A DNA stretch of 64,000 nucleotides, from assembly GCF_015291645.1 (NCBI RefSeq), contig NZ_CP030055.1, positions 558,001-622,000 on the forward strand. The letters run 5' to 3'. Shown here in pieces: positions 39,987-48,950 of the stretch. Source of the DNA: Bradyrhizobium sp. CCBAU 53340 (GTDB lineage: Bacteria > Pseudomonadota > Alphaproteobacteria > Rhizobiales > Xanthobacteraceae). The notes beneath the pieces were generated by a model that saw only the letters and a program-made list of their open reading frames with translations, did no database searches and was not told where the DNA came from. The translations under genes and the position numbers were made by a program. Position 1 is the stretch's first letter. Every line of letters begins with the position of its first letter.

Positions 39987-40687
39987 ACCCTGAACTGCCG
40001 TCGGTACAAATCCGGCTCGCGTCGGAGTGTGTCCTGCAACTCATGCATCCGGCGTGTGTCTTCCGCGGTGAAGGCTGACACCTCGCTTGTCCAACTCTCC
40101 CGCCTAACAGGAATGCACTGGGCTATCGGCGTTCCCTTCGGAAGCACGCCGTGGAAGTTCGTATCATGCCAGTTCGCGGGAAAATGGATCCAGTTGTCGA
40201 TGTAACGGTCACAATCGACGATACCGCTGAGCGTCGTGAAAGGCAGGTCGAACCGGTTGATGGGGTGCGTGAAGTAGAGCGCGTAGCCTGCCGGGGCTTC
40301 AATCGTCCAGAGATTGTGGAACTTGACAACGAAGCGATCTTCGTCGAACAGCGGCGTGCCCGTAACCTGGCCAGGATCATGGAAGCTAATCGGCGAGCGT
40401 GGAAAATTGATCTCGCCTGTCGGCAAGTCGTTGTCCCATGTAATCTGGCCATCCTCCACCCGCAAATCGCAGATCAGCGGAATGAGAAAGCCGCTTGTCA
40501 TAGCGTCGACGAAGGGTGGACAGCGCTTTACGGTCTGCTCTTCCTGGAGATTTAGCGCGCTGAAGGCCTTTGTCGGCATCGCTTTGAGCCAGCCGGGAAG
40601 GCCGAGGCTCGCGGGAACAGGATTCGGCAGCAAACCTTCAAGCGCCCGGGGGCAGCGGAATTTTATTGTCAGCTTATCTTCGGACAT
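39983..40687 (-). CDS. DUF6065-like protein
   Basis: The protein has 234 residues (MSEDKLTIKFRCPRALEG). Characteristic stretches include VKFHNLWTIEAPAGYALYFTHPINR, VDCDRYIDNWIHFPANW and LPKGTPIAQCIPVRRESW, which recall DUF6065 proteins; a beta-rich, cupin-like fold seems likely. I know no biochemical function. The gene shares the CTAG stop tetranucleotide with the TPR gene and sits in the same tRNA-adjacent segment. Confidence 0.65.
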   Translation of the reverse strand: MSEDKLTIKFRCPRALEGLLPNPVPASLGLPGWLKAMPTKAFSALNLQEEQTVKRCPPFVDAMTSGFLIPLICDLRVEDGQITWDNDLPTGEINFPRSPISFHDPGQVTGTPLFDEDRFVVKFHNLWTIEAPAGYALYFTHPINRFDLPFTTLSGIVDCDRYIDNWIHFPANWHDTNFHGVLPKGTPIAQCIPVRRESWTSEVSAFTAEDTRRMHELQDTLRREPDLYRRQFRV

Positions 40688-41483
40688 CGTGCGAGGTTAT
40701 CCTCCCTCCTCTTATTGGGCTAGCAAACTCCCACTCTGGAACGAATGATACCAGAGTGCGCGCTGAGCGTCTTGCTTCAAACCTTTGGGCGCAATGGCGA
40801 TCTCCGCCTCCTCGGCGATGTCTGGTTGTGGCCATCGCGACCTTGCTGCGGTTGCGCAAAGGCGGGCGGTATTAGGTCGAAGCGGACATCGCGAACGGCC
40901 TATAAGTACCCGTCTGAAGTTTCGAGTAGTTGAGCTCCGGCCGGCTGCTGCGTTGCTCTCCTGCCGGCGCATTCTGCTTCGGACCCTAAGGCCGGCGGCG
41001 TCGACCCTGCTTTTGCTGCCTACACTTTTCGTCGGCGTGAGCGGAGCCCACTCGTTTTAGGGGCGTGCCGCCCCAAGCCGTCGAGGCAACCCTTCGGGCG
41101 AGAACGCGCGAGCCGTCTAGTCGCTCCCGCTCCGGCCTCGCGGTTTCCGACCTGGTGACGGCTTTCCCTCGCTCATTGCCAAAGGCAAGGTACGGGAACG
41201 GGGTTCGTTACCACTCTCTCCAACGCCAAGGTCCGGGTTCTAGTCCGTTCTAGTCCCCACACTTGTCCAGATCTGCCAGCTCCAGTCCAGATGCTGTCGC
41301 TTTCATCACGATAGAGCCGCCGGTCGTCCCACCACTCGTTCCTTCATCCCTTTTGCCGGGCCGGTTGTCCCTCGATCCTTGTCCATCCGAATGACTCGAT
41401 CATTGTGCCGCTCAACCGGTCGGAAAAATTCCGTCGGTCAAGCGACATCCTGACGAAGATCAACTGCAGGGGCGTGGGGCCAG
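40688..41483. other. Gene-free stretch at the end of the tRNA-Ser-adjacent segment
   Basis: This is 796 bases without a credible gene. Short frames here are stop-poor fragments with no family resemblance. It contains the degenerate tRNA 3' end near 41190-41228 and small direct repeats (TCTAGTCC twice; GTCCAG twice) around 41240-41300. It looks like decayed DNA at an integration boundary. Confidence 0.5.
41194..41228 (+). other. Degenerate copy of the tRNA-Ser 3' end (possible attachment-site remnant)
   Basis: In order, CGGGAA, GGGTTCG, CCACTCTCTCC and CGCCA match the T-arm and acceptor end of tRNA-Ser (38890-38921), with small gaps. No integrase is present. It is interpreted as an old att duplication 2.3 kb downstream of the intact tRNA. 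Confidence 0.4.
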
Positions 41484-42149
41484 ATGGAAAAGCGATACAT
41501 CTCCCAAATTGGACGAGGCGCCATGATCGTGCTCGCCACAGTCGTCGCCGCGTATTCCTTGCGATACTACGGCGCGCTGGGAAACGTGTGGGTCAGTATC
41601 GATCCAAAGATCAAGGCGGTCATATTGCAGGCGCCACTACCAGCTCTGATCCATATGCTCATCGCCCCTGTCGCATTGACCCTCGGTCCGCTCCAGTTTT
41701 ACCCGGGGCTACGCGAGCGCCATCCGACGTGGCATCGATGGTCAGGTCGGCTTTACGTCCTGGCGTGCGTGACGGGTGGAGCAGGCGCGTTGGCTACGGC
41801 ACTGTTTGCTTCGGGCGGATGGGTCGCGGGTCTCGGCTTCGGACTTCTCGCTTTATTGTGGGTCGGAACGACCACGGCTGCCTGGATCTCGGCAGTACGG
41901 AGAAAGTTTGAGTGGCACCGGCTGCTCATGCGGTTCAGCTATGCGATGACCTTCGGAGCCGTTGTCCTTCGCTTGCAGATTCCAGTCGGCTATCTGTTGG
42001 GCTATGACAGCTACTCCAGCATGTCGCCGGTTCTGGCGTTTACTTCGTGGATACCCAATGTCCTAATCGTCGCGCTGTATTCGATGCAAGAAGCGCGGTG
42101 GCGTTCTCAGTCATCGGGGCCTGCGTCCGCTTATGAGCCTACGGTCTAG
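41484..42149 (+). CDS. DUF2306 membrane protein
   Basis: This 221-residue protein has about five to six hydrophobic segments. It contains the DUF2306 features IHMLIAPVALTLGPLQFYPGLRERHPTWHRWSGRLYV and the later EWHRLLMRFSYAMTFGAVVLR, with conserved His residues that could bind haem or metal. The function is unknown. It is convergent with the ABC permease; both stops overlap at CTAG 42146-42149. Confidence 0.8.
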   Translation: MEKRYISQIGRGAMIVLATVVAAYSLRYYGALGNVWVSIDPKIKAVILQAPLPALIHMLIAPVALTLGPLQFYPGLRERHPTWHRWSGRLYVLACVTGGAGALATALFASGGWVAGLGFGLLALLWVGTTTAAWISAVRRKFEWHRLLMRFSYAMTFGAVVLRLQIPVGYLLGYDSYSSMSPVLAFTSWIPNVLIVALYSMQEARWRSQSSGPASAYEPTV

Positions 42150-43270
42150 TCCAATGTTTCCCGGTAGGACCAGACGGCCGCTGCGATCACGCACAGTGTG
42201 AACAGCGCGATCGGCCAAAGCTCCGGCGCGATCGTAGTCGCGCCGTTGCCCTTGAGCAGCACGCCGCGCACGATGCGGATGGCATGGGTCGTCGGAAAAA
42301 TCTCGCCCAGCCATTGCGCCCATCGTGGCATGCCCTGAAACGGAAACATGAACCCGGACAGCATGAAGGACGGCAGCAGTGTGAATTGCGCAAGCTGCTG
42401 TGCCTGCATCTGACTCGTGGCGATCGTCGAAAAGGTCAGCCCAAGCGCAAGATTGCTGGCGATGAACAGGCCCAGGGCAAGCAACAGCAGCACGACCGAG
42501 CCGCGGATCGGGAGCTGGAACGCGAGCGAGGAGATGACAAGGATCAACAGCGCCTGGACGTAGCCGATAACGACGTAGGGAACGATCTTGGCAATCATGA
42601 TTTCGATCGGCCGCACGGGCATAGCCATCAGGTTCTCCATCGTGCCGCGCTCGCGCTCCCGTGTGATGGAAAGCGTCGTAATCAGCAGCGTTGACATGGT
42701 CAGCACGATGCAGATCAATCCCGGCACGACGTTGAGAACCGTGAGCTGCTCCGGATTGTAGCGGGCGTGCACCACGAACTGGAACGGCGGCGCCGTCGTC
42801 GGAGTTTGACGGATCGACGGCAGGTCGCGATTGATGTCGCTGACGACGGCCGAAAGCGCTGCGGTTGCATTGCCGATGGCGGTCGGATCAGTCGCGTCGG
42901 CGTCGATCAGGATCTGCGGTTCTTCTCCGCGATCGACTGAACGGTCGAAGTTTGCCGGCACGTTGATCGTGAACAGGGCTTCGCCAGTCGCGAGCGCCCG
43001 TTCGGCCTGGGCTTCGGACGAGAACAGCTTGACATCGTAGTAGCCGGTGTTCTGCAGCGCGGTAACGATCGTCCGTTCGTATTTCGACGGCTCGGCGAGC
43101 AGGAGCCCGGTCGGCAAATGCTTCGGGTTGGTGTTGATGGCGTATCCGAACAGGAAGAGCTGCATGATCGGCAGCGCGATGATCAGACGCAACGTCATGC
43201 GATCCCGCCGCACCTGAATCCATTCCTTGCCCAGCAGGGAATAAAGCCGCTTGAGGGAGAAGTTGCTCAT
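42146..43270 (-). CDS. ABC-2 type exporter permease
   Basis: The protein has 374 residues with one N-terminal membrane span (LIIALPIMQLFLFGYAI), a large extracytoplasmic domain and five C-terminal spans, as in YhhJ/YbhR permeases. The motif RERERGTMENLMAMPVRPIEIM is typical of ABC-2 proteins. Its ATG overlaps the stop of the ATPase gene (ATGA), so the three exporter genes are translationally coupled. Confidence 0.9.
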   Translation of the reverse strand: MSNFSLKRLYSLLGKEWIQVRRDRMTLRLIIALPIMQLFLFGYAINTNPKHLPTGLLLAEPSKYERTIVTALQNTGYYDVKLFSSEAQAERALATGEALFTINVPANFDRSVDRGEEPQILIDADATDPTAIGNATAALSAVVSDINRDLPSIRQTPTTAPPFQFVVHARYNPEQLTVLNVVPGLICIVLTMSTLLITTLSITRERERGTMENLMAMPVRPIEIMIAKIVPYVVIGYVQALLILVISSLAFQLPIRGSVVLLLLALGLFIASNLALGLTFSTIATSQMQAQQLAQFTLLPSFMLSGFMFPFQGMPRWAQWLGEIFPTTHAIRIVRGVLLKGNGATTIAPELWPIALFTLCVIAAAVWSYRETLD

Positions 43271-44178
43271 TGAGCCGCCTCCCTGACCGCAAGTTGGTGG
43301 ATGAAGACATCCTCCAGGCGCGGCTCGGCGTCGTGCCAGTCGAAGGCCGGGAAGGCGCGCGCGGCCTGTTCCAGCGCTGCGCGGTCGACGCCAGCAACCC
43401 GCAAGGCACGCCCGAATACTGCGGCGGCTTCGACACCCCTCATGCGCCGGATGCGGCGCGCGACCTCGTCGATGCCTTCGCCCATGGTCTCGAAGACGAC
43501 AATTCCCGAGCTGCGGACGACGTCATCTGCAGTGCCATGCACCACGATGCGACCGTCCGCGAGATAGACGATGCGGTTGCAGCGTTCGGCTTCGTCCATG
43601 TAGTGGGTGGAAACCAGGACCGTCAGGCCTTCGCCGGCCATGTCATGAATGAGGTCCCAGAACTCGCGGCGTGCATTGGCGTCGACACCGGCCGTGGGTT
43701 CGTCCAGCAGCAGCAATTTGGGCCGATGCAGCACGCAAGCCGCGAGCGCGAGCCGCTGTTTCCAGCCGCCGGACAAGTATCCGGCGAGCTGGCTCTCGTA
43801 GCCCGCAAGGCCCATCCGCTTGATGATGGTATCAACCGCTTGATCGCCGTCAGCCATCTCGTAGACGCCGGCGCCCAGTTCCAGATTCTCCCTGACGGTC
43901 AGGTCCTCGTAATAGGAGAATTTCTGGGTCATGTAGCCGGTCTGGCGACGGATGGCCGGTCCGTCCTTGCGGATATCGAGCCCAAGGCAGGTGCCGGCCC
44001 CGCTATCTGGAATAAGAAGGCCACACAGCAACCGAATGGTCGTGGTCTTGCCGCTGCCATTGGCCCCGAGGAAACCGCAGATCTCGCCTTGCGCGACCTG
44101 GAGCGTCAGCCCGTCGACCACATGGCGCGCGCCAAAACTCTTGTGCAGATCGTGGACATCGATGATGGCGTCGGTCAT
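43267..44178 (-). CDS. ABC exporter ATP-binding protein
   Basis: The product is 303 residues from ATG 44178. Walker A is [10 protein letters not shown], the signature is [13 protein letters not shown] (Trp in place of the usual Gln), and Walker B is [10 protein letters not shown]. The C-terminal domain is of the ABC-2 drug-exporter type. The start overlaps the HlyD stop and the stop overlaps the permease start by four bases each. With the adaptor and permease it forms a YbhFSR-like efflux system; the substrate is unknown. Confidence 0.92.
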   Translation of the reverse strand: MTDAIIDVHDLHKSFGARHVVDGLTLQVAQGEICGFLGANGSGKTTTIRLLCGLLIPDSGAGTCLGLDIRKDGPAIRRQTGYMTQKFSYYEDLTVRENLELGAGVYEMADGDQAVDTIIKRMGLAGYESQLAGYLSGGWKQRLALAACVLHRPKLLLLDEPTAGVDANARREFWDLIHDMAGEGLTVLVSTHYMDEAERCNRIVYLADGRIVVHGTADDVVRSSGIVVFETMGEGIDEVARRIRRMRGVEAAAVFGRALRVAGVDRAALEQAARAFPAFDWHDAEPRLEDVFIHQLAVREAAQ

Positions 44179-45176
44179 GGCTGCGCTCCCTCCGCCGCAA
44201 GCGAGACCGAGACGGGCTGGCCGGGATTGAACAGCGCTGCTTCTCCAGGGCTCGGCCGCGCCTCGATCAGGTAGACGAGCTTGGCGCGGCTCTCCTCGCT
44301 GTAGATCACCGGCGGGGTATATTCGGCCTGCGGCGAGACAAACGAGATGGTCGCAGCGATGCCCGGCCGGCATCCGTCGCAATCGAGCCTGACCGGGTCG
44401 CCGCGATGAATGCGCCCGAGCTCGACCTCGGGTACAAAAAAGCGCACGAAAATATTGCCGGGCGGCAATAGCGAGACCACCGGTGCGCCGGCGCCCATGG
44501 TTTCGCCGGGACGCGCCAGCACATCGGCCACGCGGCCCGCCACCGGTGAGCTCACGTCGCGCTGCGACAGCCGCCACTCTGCCATTTCGAGCGCGGCCTG
44601 GGCCGCTTCGACGCCAGCGCGTTGCGCCTTGATCTCTCCCGCGCGGCCCATCGGTGCGCGGGCCTGCGCCAGCGCCGCCTCCATCGCGGCGACGCGTGCG
44701 GTCGCCGACCTGAAGTCCGCCCGACGTTGATCCAGCGTCTGCATCGTGACGGCACCATCCTTGACCAGCGTCAGGGCCCGTTCGAGATCGACCTTGGTGC
44801 GCTCAACGGTCGCGCGCGCGTCGGTAAGATTGGCTTCCGCCTGATCGATCTCGGTCGGCTTGCTCTCCGATTCGAGATTGGCGAGTTGGTCCTTGGCTTG
44901 CTGGAGTTGCCGCGCAGCCTGGTCGCGCGCTGCGCGATCCGCCGTTTCGTCCTGCGCAAACAGCTTTGTCCCGACCTCGACCTCGCCGCCGCGGACGACG
45001 TTCACGGCGGTCAGGAGCCCCTGCTGGGTCGGGCCGATCTTGACGTAATCGGCCTCTGCGTAGCCTTGCCAGGCGGTGCGCGCCGGGGCTCGCGGATAGT
45101 AGACGGCGGCAATCCCAATCGCGGCGGCCATCGAGACGACAGCCAATATGATCGTTCGACCGCGCATCGGCATCAC
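44175..45176 (-). CDS. HlyD family periplasmic adaptor protein
   Basis: The protein has 333 residues with a membrane anchor (ILAVVSMAAAIGIAAVYY), a split lipoyl/barrel-sandwich domain (QGLLTAVNVVRGGEVEVGTKLF and VSSPVAGRVADVLARPGETMG) and an alpha-helical hairpin rich in Ala, Gln and Arg. It links the ABC-2 exporter to an outer-membrane channel, as YbhG does. It is the first gene of the operon, 12 bases from a strong dyad and divergent from the TetR gene. Confidence 0.9.
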   Translation of the reverse strand: MMPMRGRTIILAVVSMAAAIGIAAVYYPRAPARTAWQGYAEADYVKIGPTQQGLLTAVNVVRGGEVEVGTKLFAQDETADRAARDQAARQLQQAKDQLANLESESKPTEIDQAEANLTDARATVERTKVDLERALTLVKDGAVTMQTLDQRRADFRSATARVAAMEAALAQARAPMGRAGEIKAQRAGVEAAQAALEMAEWRLSQRDVSSPVAGRVADVLARPGETMGAGAPVVSLLPPGNIFVRFFVPEVELGRIHRGDPVRLDCDGCRPGIAATISFVSPQAEYTPPVIYSEESRAKLVYLIEARPSPGEAALFNPGQPVSVSLAAEGAQP

Positions 45177-45187
45177 TTCGAACTCTT

Positions 45188-45210
45188 TGCAACGAAACGG
45201 ATGCGTTGCA
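45188..45210. promoter_or_regulatory. Candidate TetR operator
   Basis: TGCAACG-N9-CGTTGCA is a perfect 7+7 dyad in the 80-base gap between the HlyD gene and the divergent TetR gene. Its placement suits simultaneous control of both directions. Confidence 0.7.
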
Positions 45211-45256
45211 TTATAGTCCGAAACTGTGATATGGCAAGTCCGGTGGCACGGCTGAG

Positions 45257-45916
45257 ATGACAGAGATCGCAGAATTCAAACGTGGCCCTGGTGGGCGCCC
45301 GACGCGCGAGGAAGCCGAACGACGGCTTGGAACCTTGCTGGCAACCGCGATGCGGCTGTTTCTGGAACGCGGTTTCGAGGCGGTATCGGTCGAAGAAATC
45401 GCCAAGCAGGCGGGCGTCGCGAAGCGCTTCATTTACGCACGCTATGGCGACAAGGCCGAGCTGTTCATCGCTGCCGTTGAGCAAAGCTTCGTCGGCAGGC
45501 TGGAAGATACCTTGCACGGCATCGAGCCGTCGCGCCATGGCGTGGAACGCGGCCTGTATGAATTCGGGCAGAAGCTGATCGCGATGGCGATGCAGCCGGA
45601 GGCGATCGCGTTGCATCGTCTTTTCGTCTCGTCTGCGCCGCAATTCCCGGAGGTGGCGAAACGCTTTGTCGAACGCAACCGGGAACGCGCGTTCGCCTTG
45701 GTCGGACACGTCCTGCGGTTTTATGCCGACCGCGGCGATATCGAGCTTCGGCAGCCGCAGCTGATGATGGAGCAGTTTTTCATTTCTGTGATCGGCATTC
45801 CGCAACGCCTTGCGCTGCTCGGCATGCGCGAGAGCGCCGAGGACGAGGACCAGCGGCTGCGCTTGGCCATCCGCCTGTTCGTCAACGGTTGTCGGCCCTC
45901 GGGTAACAAAGCTTAG
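45257..45916 (+). CDS. TetR/AcrR family transcriptional regulator
   Basis: The protein has 219 residues. The N-terminal helix-turn-helix is LFLERGFEAVSVEEIAKQAGVAKRFIYARYGDKAELF. The C-terminal ligand domain is of the AcrR C-terminal type (RLFVSSAPQFPEVAKRFVERNR). It is divergent from the exporter operon with a perfect 23-bp dyad between them, so it is probably its repressor, released by an exported compound. Confidence 0.9.
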   Translation: MTEIAEFKRGPGGRPTREEAERRLGTLLATAMRLFLERGFEAVSVEEIAKQAGVAKRFIYARYGDKAELFIAAVEQSFVGRLEDTLHGIEPSRHGVERGLYEFGQKLIAMAMQPEAIALHRLFVSSAPQFPEVAKRFVERNRERAFALVGHVLRFYADRGDIELRQPQLMMEQFFISVIGIPQRLALLGMRESAEDEDQRLRLAIRLFVNGCRPSGNKA

Positions 45917-46092
45917 TTTCCCTGTTTCTGCGCTCTGCACCCGTTTGGCGCTGGCATTGTTGGGGCGACATTCCGAACGTCATACCCCCCGCGTCTCAAT
46001 TATAGAACCGAGCATCCCATTCCTGGAGCTGGACAGGAATCTGGAAATCCCTTGAGTTTTTCCGCAACCGGATTTGTGCGGAGGGCAAAAGG

Positions 46093-47400
46093 GTGACGAA
46101 CGCAGCGCAAGCAAATTCGCAAGCAAGCGTCGGCGAAGGATGCGGCTCCGGCGTCGTCGACATCAAGGCGCGCCCCGGGAGCACGTCCATTGAACGCGCA
46201 TCGAGATCGGCCTGGATCGCGATCGCGCTCAGTTTCGTCGCGGTGCTGCTCGACGGGCTTGATACCAGTTCGATCGGCGTCGCGGCTCCCGCGATCGCAG
46301 TCCACTTCACAGTGCCGCCGGCAGCGCTCACGCCTGCCTTTGTGCTGACGAGCGTCGGCGCGGTTCTCGGCTATCTGGCGTCGGGGCCGCTATCCAGCCG
46401 CTGGCAGCCGCGTCCTGTCCTGATCGCAAGCGTGGCGGCGTTCGGCGCCCTCTCGCTGGCAACGCCGCTTGCGAGTTCGGTAGGGCAGCTTGCGGCGCTG
46501 CGCCTGATCACGGCGATCGGACTCGGCGTAGCCTTGCCATCGGCGATTGCCATTGCGACGTCGCAATGTCCGCCAAGACTGAAGGAGACGGCTGCCGTCA
46601 TTGTCGGGACCGGGCTCGCAGCCGGCGGCATCCTGGGCGGTGTGCTGGGCGCGGTCCTGACCGCGCATCTGGGTTGGCAGTCGATCTTCATTATCGGCGG
46701 TGCCCTGCCGCTCGCGCTCTCGCTCGTCCTCCAGCTCTGGTTGCCGAGGCCAACCGCCGCGCGCGATCTGGTGCTGGCGAATCAACGCGACATGCGCCCG
46801 GGCGGTCTCAGGCTGATCGGAGATCTGCTCGGCACTGGTCCCGCGACGAGGACCATCAGTCTCTGGATATTCTCCTTCCTGATCTTTGCCGACGGTTATG
46901 CGCTGGTGTTTTGGCTGCCGACGCTGCTCATCAAGTTCGGTTTCTCGCCTGAATACGCCCAGCTTGGCATCAGCTTCTTCAGCGCCGGCGGGCTGGTCAC
47001 CAACATCCTTGTGATGCTGCTCGTGAGCCGGCTTCCGATTGCGCGTATCCTGTTGTCGACGGTGGTCCTTGGGGTCATCTCTGCGGCGGGGCTTGCGACG
47101 CACGATATGATCCCGGTCGGCGTGTGGTTGCTGATTGCCGGAACGGGCGCGGGTTTGATCTCATGCAGTGTCGGTCAGTCCGCTCTCGCGGTAGCGATCT
47201 ATCCCGAAGCGCTTCGCACCCATGGGGTCGGCTTCTCGGCTGCCGCCGGCCGCACCGGATCGATCGTTGGGCCCGCAGTCGCAGGCTTGCTGGTCTCGAT
47301 GGGCGTGGCGCCGAAGGCGATCGTGCTTGCGGCTACAATTCCTGCGCTGCTTGCGATCCTTGCGCTGCTTCCGCACTTGCGGACGGCGACGCGGGCATGA
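46093..47400 (+). CDS. MFS transporter (aromatic acid:H+ symporter-like)
   Basis: The protein has 435 residues from GTG 46093 with 12 membrane spans. DGLDTSSIGVAAPAIAVHF in the first span matches the aromatic acid symporter (PcaK/BenK) pattern, in which the first span carries a D(G)xD motif. It overlaps no neighbour and ends 40 bases before the carboxylesterase start, suggesting an uptake-hydrolysis pair. An aromatic or ester-linked substrate is inferred. Confidence 0.82.
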   Translation: MTNAAQANSQASVGEGCGSGVVDIKARPGSTSIERASRSAWIAIALSFVAVLLDGLDTSSIGVAAPAIAVHFTVPPAALTPAFVLTSVGAVLGYLASGPLSSRWQPRPVLIASVAAFGALSLATPLASSVGQLAALRLITAIGLGVALPSAIAIATSQCPPRLKETAAVIVGTGLAAGGILGGVLGAVLTAHLGWQSIFIIGGALPLALSLVLQLWLPRPTAARDLVLANQRDMRPGGLRLIGDLLGTGPATRTISLWIFSFLIFADGYALVFWLPTLLIKFGFSPEYAQLGISFFSAGGLVTNILVMLLVSRLPIARILLSTVVLGVISAAGLATHDMIPVGVWLLIAGTGAGLISCSVGQSALAVAIYPEALRTHGVGFSAAAGRTGSIVGPAVAGLLVSMGVAPKAIVLAATIPALLAILALLPHLRTATRA

Positions 47401-47440
47401 TGCAGCGTTGGGTTCGGGAAGAGCGTTGTTGGAGACGGGA

Positions 47441-48913
47441 ATGACTGCTGTGGAGCATGTTGAGCTGGAAACGCCGTTTGGTCGGCTGCGCGGCGCGAGA
47501 TCGGAGGGCGTGACGGCGTTTCGGAGAGTTCCGTATGCGGAAGCGCCCGTCGGCCGGTTGCGCTTTGAGATGCCGTCAGCGGTGCCGCGTTGGGCAGGTG
47601 TTCGCGATGCCATCGCGTCCGGGACGGTTCCTCCGCAAAATCCATCGCGTCTCGATATGGTGATGGGGACCTACGACGTCGAGCAAAGCGAGGATTGTCT
47701 CCATCTGGATATCTGGACCAGTCATACGACGGGAGATAACGCGCCGGTCCTGGTCTTCATTCATGGCGGCGCCTTCATGACCGGAGGCGGATCGCTGCCT
47801 TGCTACGACGGAGCCATTCTTGCGAAGGAGAACGGTCTCGTCGTCGTCAACGTCTCCTATCGGCTCGGCATTCTCGGCTTCTTCCCGCACCCCGGCCTTG
47901 GCGGACTGAACCTCGGCCTGCACGACCAGGTCGCTGCGCTGCGCTGGATCGCGCAGGCCATCGGCGCGTTCGGCGGAGATCCGCAGCGGATCACGGTGAT
48001 CGGCCAATCGGCCGGCGCGTTCAGCATCGCGGCCTTTGCCGGTACCGAGGCCGGATCGAGTCTGTTTCAACGGGCGATCCTGATGAGTGCGCCTGTCGGC
48101 ATCAAGCTGCGTACGGTCGAACAGTCGCGACCGGTCGCAAATGCGATCCTCGATGTCCTCGGGATCGCCGCCGACGAGGTCGACAAGCTGCGAACGATCC
48201 CGATCGATCGCGCCCTCGAGGGCTTGCGCGCGCTGCAAAGGCGGCCACCGGCGAGCCCGGGAGACATCACGCCGCCCTTCATGCCGGTTCTGGATGATGC
48301 GCTCGTGCAATGCGATCCCATCGAATCCATTCGCATGGGCGGAGCGCGCTGGTGCGACATGATGATCGGGGTGACGCGCGAGGAATATGCCGCGTTCTCG
48401 ATCTCCAATCCCTCGCTCGACGATTTGTCCGAGGAAGCACTGGAGGACTTGATTCGATCCCACGGTGAAGGTGACGCAAGCGCGACGCTGGAAAGGCTGC
48501 GTTCCGCACGCGTGCCCGCGACACCTCGCATGCTCCTGGGCGACTTTTACAGCGAGCGGATGTTTACGCGGCAGAGTCTGGAGATCGCCGCTATCCAGTC
48601 CAGCCTCGGTCGAAAGGTGTTCACCTATTTGTTCGACTGGCAGGCGCCCGTTCCTGGACTGGGTGCCTGCCATTGTATCGATCTTCCGTTCGTGTTCGGC
48701 AATTTCGACGCCTGGCAAGGGGCTGCGATGGTCAAAGGTGCGGACCGGCGCGAGGTGCAGGACCTGAGCCGGCTCTTCAGAGGCTCGATCGCCGCGTTTG
48801 CGGCTGCAGGGGACCCGAACGCTCGCGGTCTCCCCCAATGGCCCGCTTACACAGCGGATCAAACGGTCCTGCATTTTGATCGTCGCATCGCCCCATCGCG
48901 TTACATCGCCTGA
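47441..48913 (+). CDS. Type B carboxylesterase
   Basis: This 490-residue alpha/beta hydrolase starts at ATG 47441 with GGAGACGGGA upstream. It carries the type B signature EDCLHLDIW, the oxyanion hole HGGAF at 108-112 and nucleophile Ser190 in GQSAGAFS. The catalytic His is likely in GACHCIDLPFVFG. There is no signal peptide, so it acts in the cytoplasm on esters brought in by the adjacent MFS carrier (inferred). It is convergent with the LysR gene. Confidence 0.9.
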   Translation: MTAVEHVELETPFGRLRGARSEGVTAFRRVPYAEAPVGRLRFEMPSAVPRWAGVRDAIASGTVPPQNPSRLDMVMGTYDVEQSEDCLHLDIWTSHTTGDNAPVLVFIHGGAFMTGGGSLPCYDGAILAKENGLVVVNVSYRLGILGFFPHPGLGGLNLGLHDQVAALRWIAQAIGAFGGDPQRITVIGQSAGAFSIAAFAGTEAGSSLFQRAILMSAPVGIKLRTVEQSRPVANAILDVLGIAADEVDKLRTIPIDRALEGLRALQRRPPASPGDITPPFMPVLDDALVQCDPIESIRMGGARWCDMMIGVTREEYAAFSISNPSLDDLSEEALEDLIRSHGEGDASATLERLRSARVPATPRMLLGDFYSERMFTRQSLEIAAIQSSLGRKVFTYLFDWQAPVPGLGACHCIDLPFVFGNFDAWQGAAMVKGADRREVQDLSRLFRGSIAAFAAAGDPNARGLPQWPAYTADQTVLHFDRRIAPSRYIA

Positions 48914-48950
48914 CGGGTGATTATCGCGCCAGGAACGGCCGCGAGGCCTC

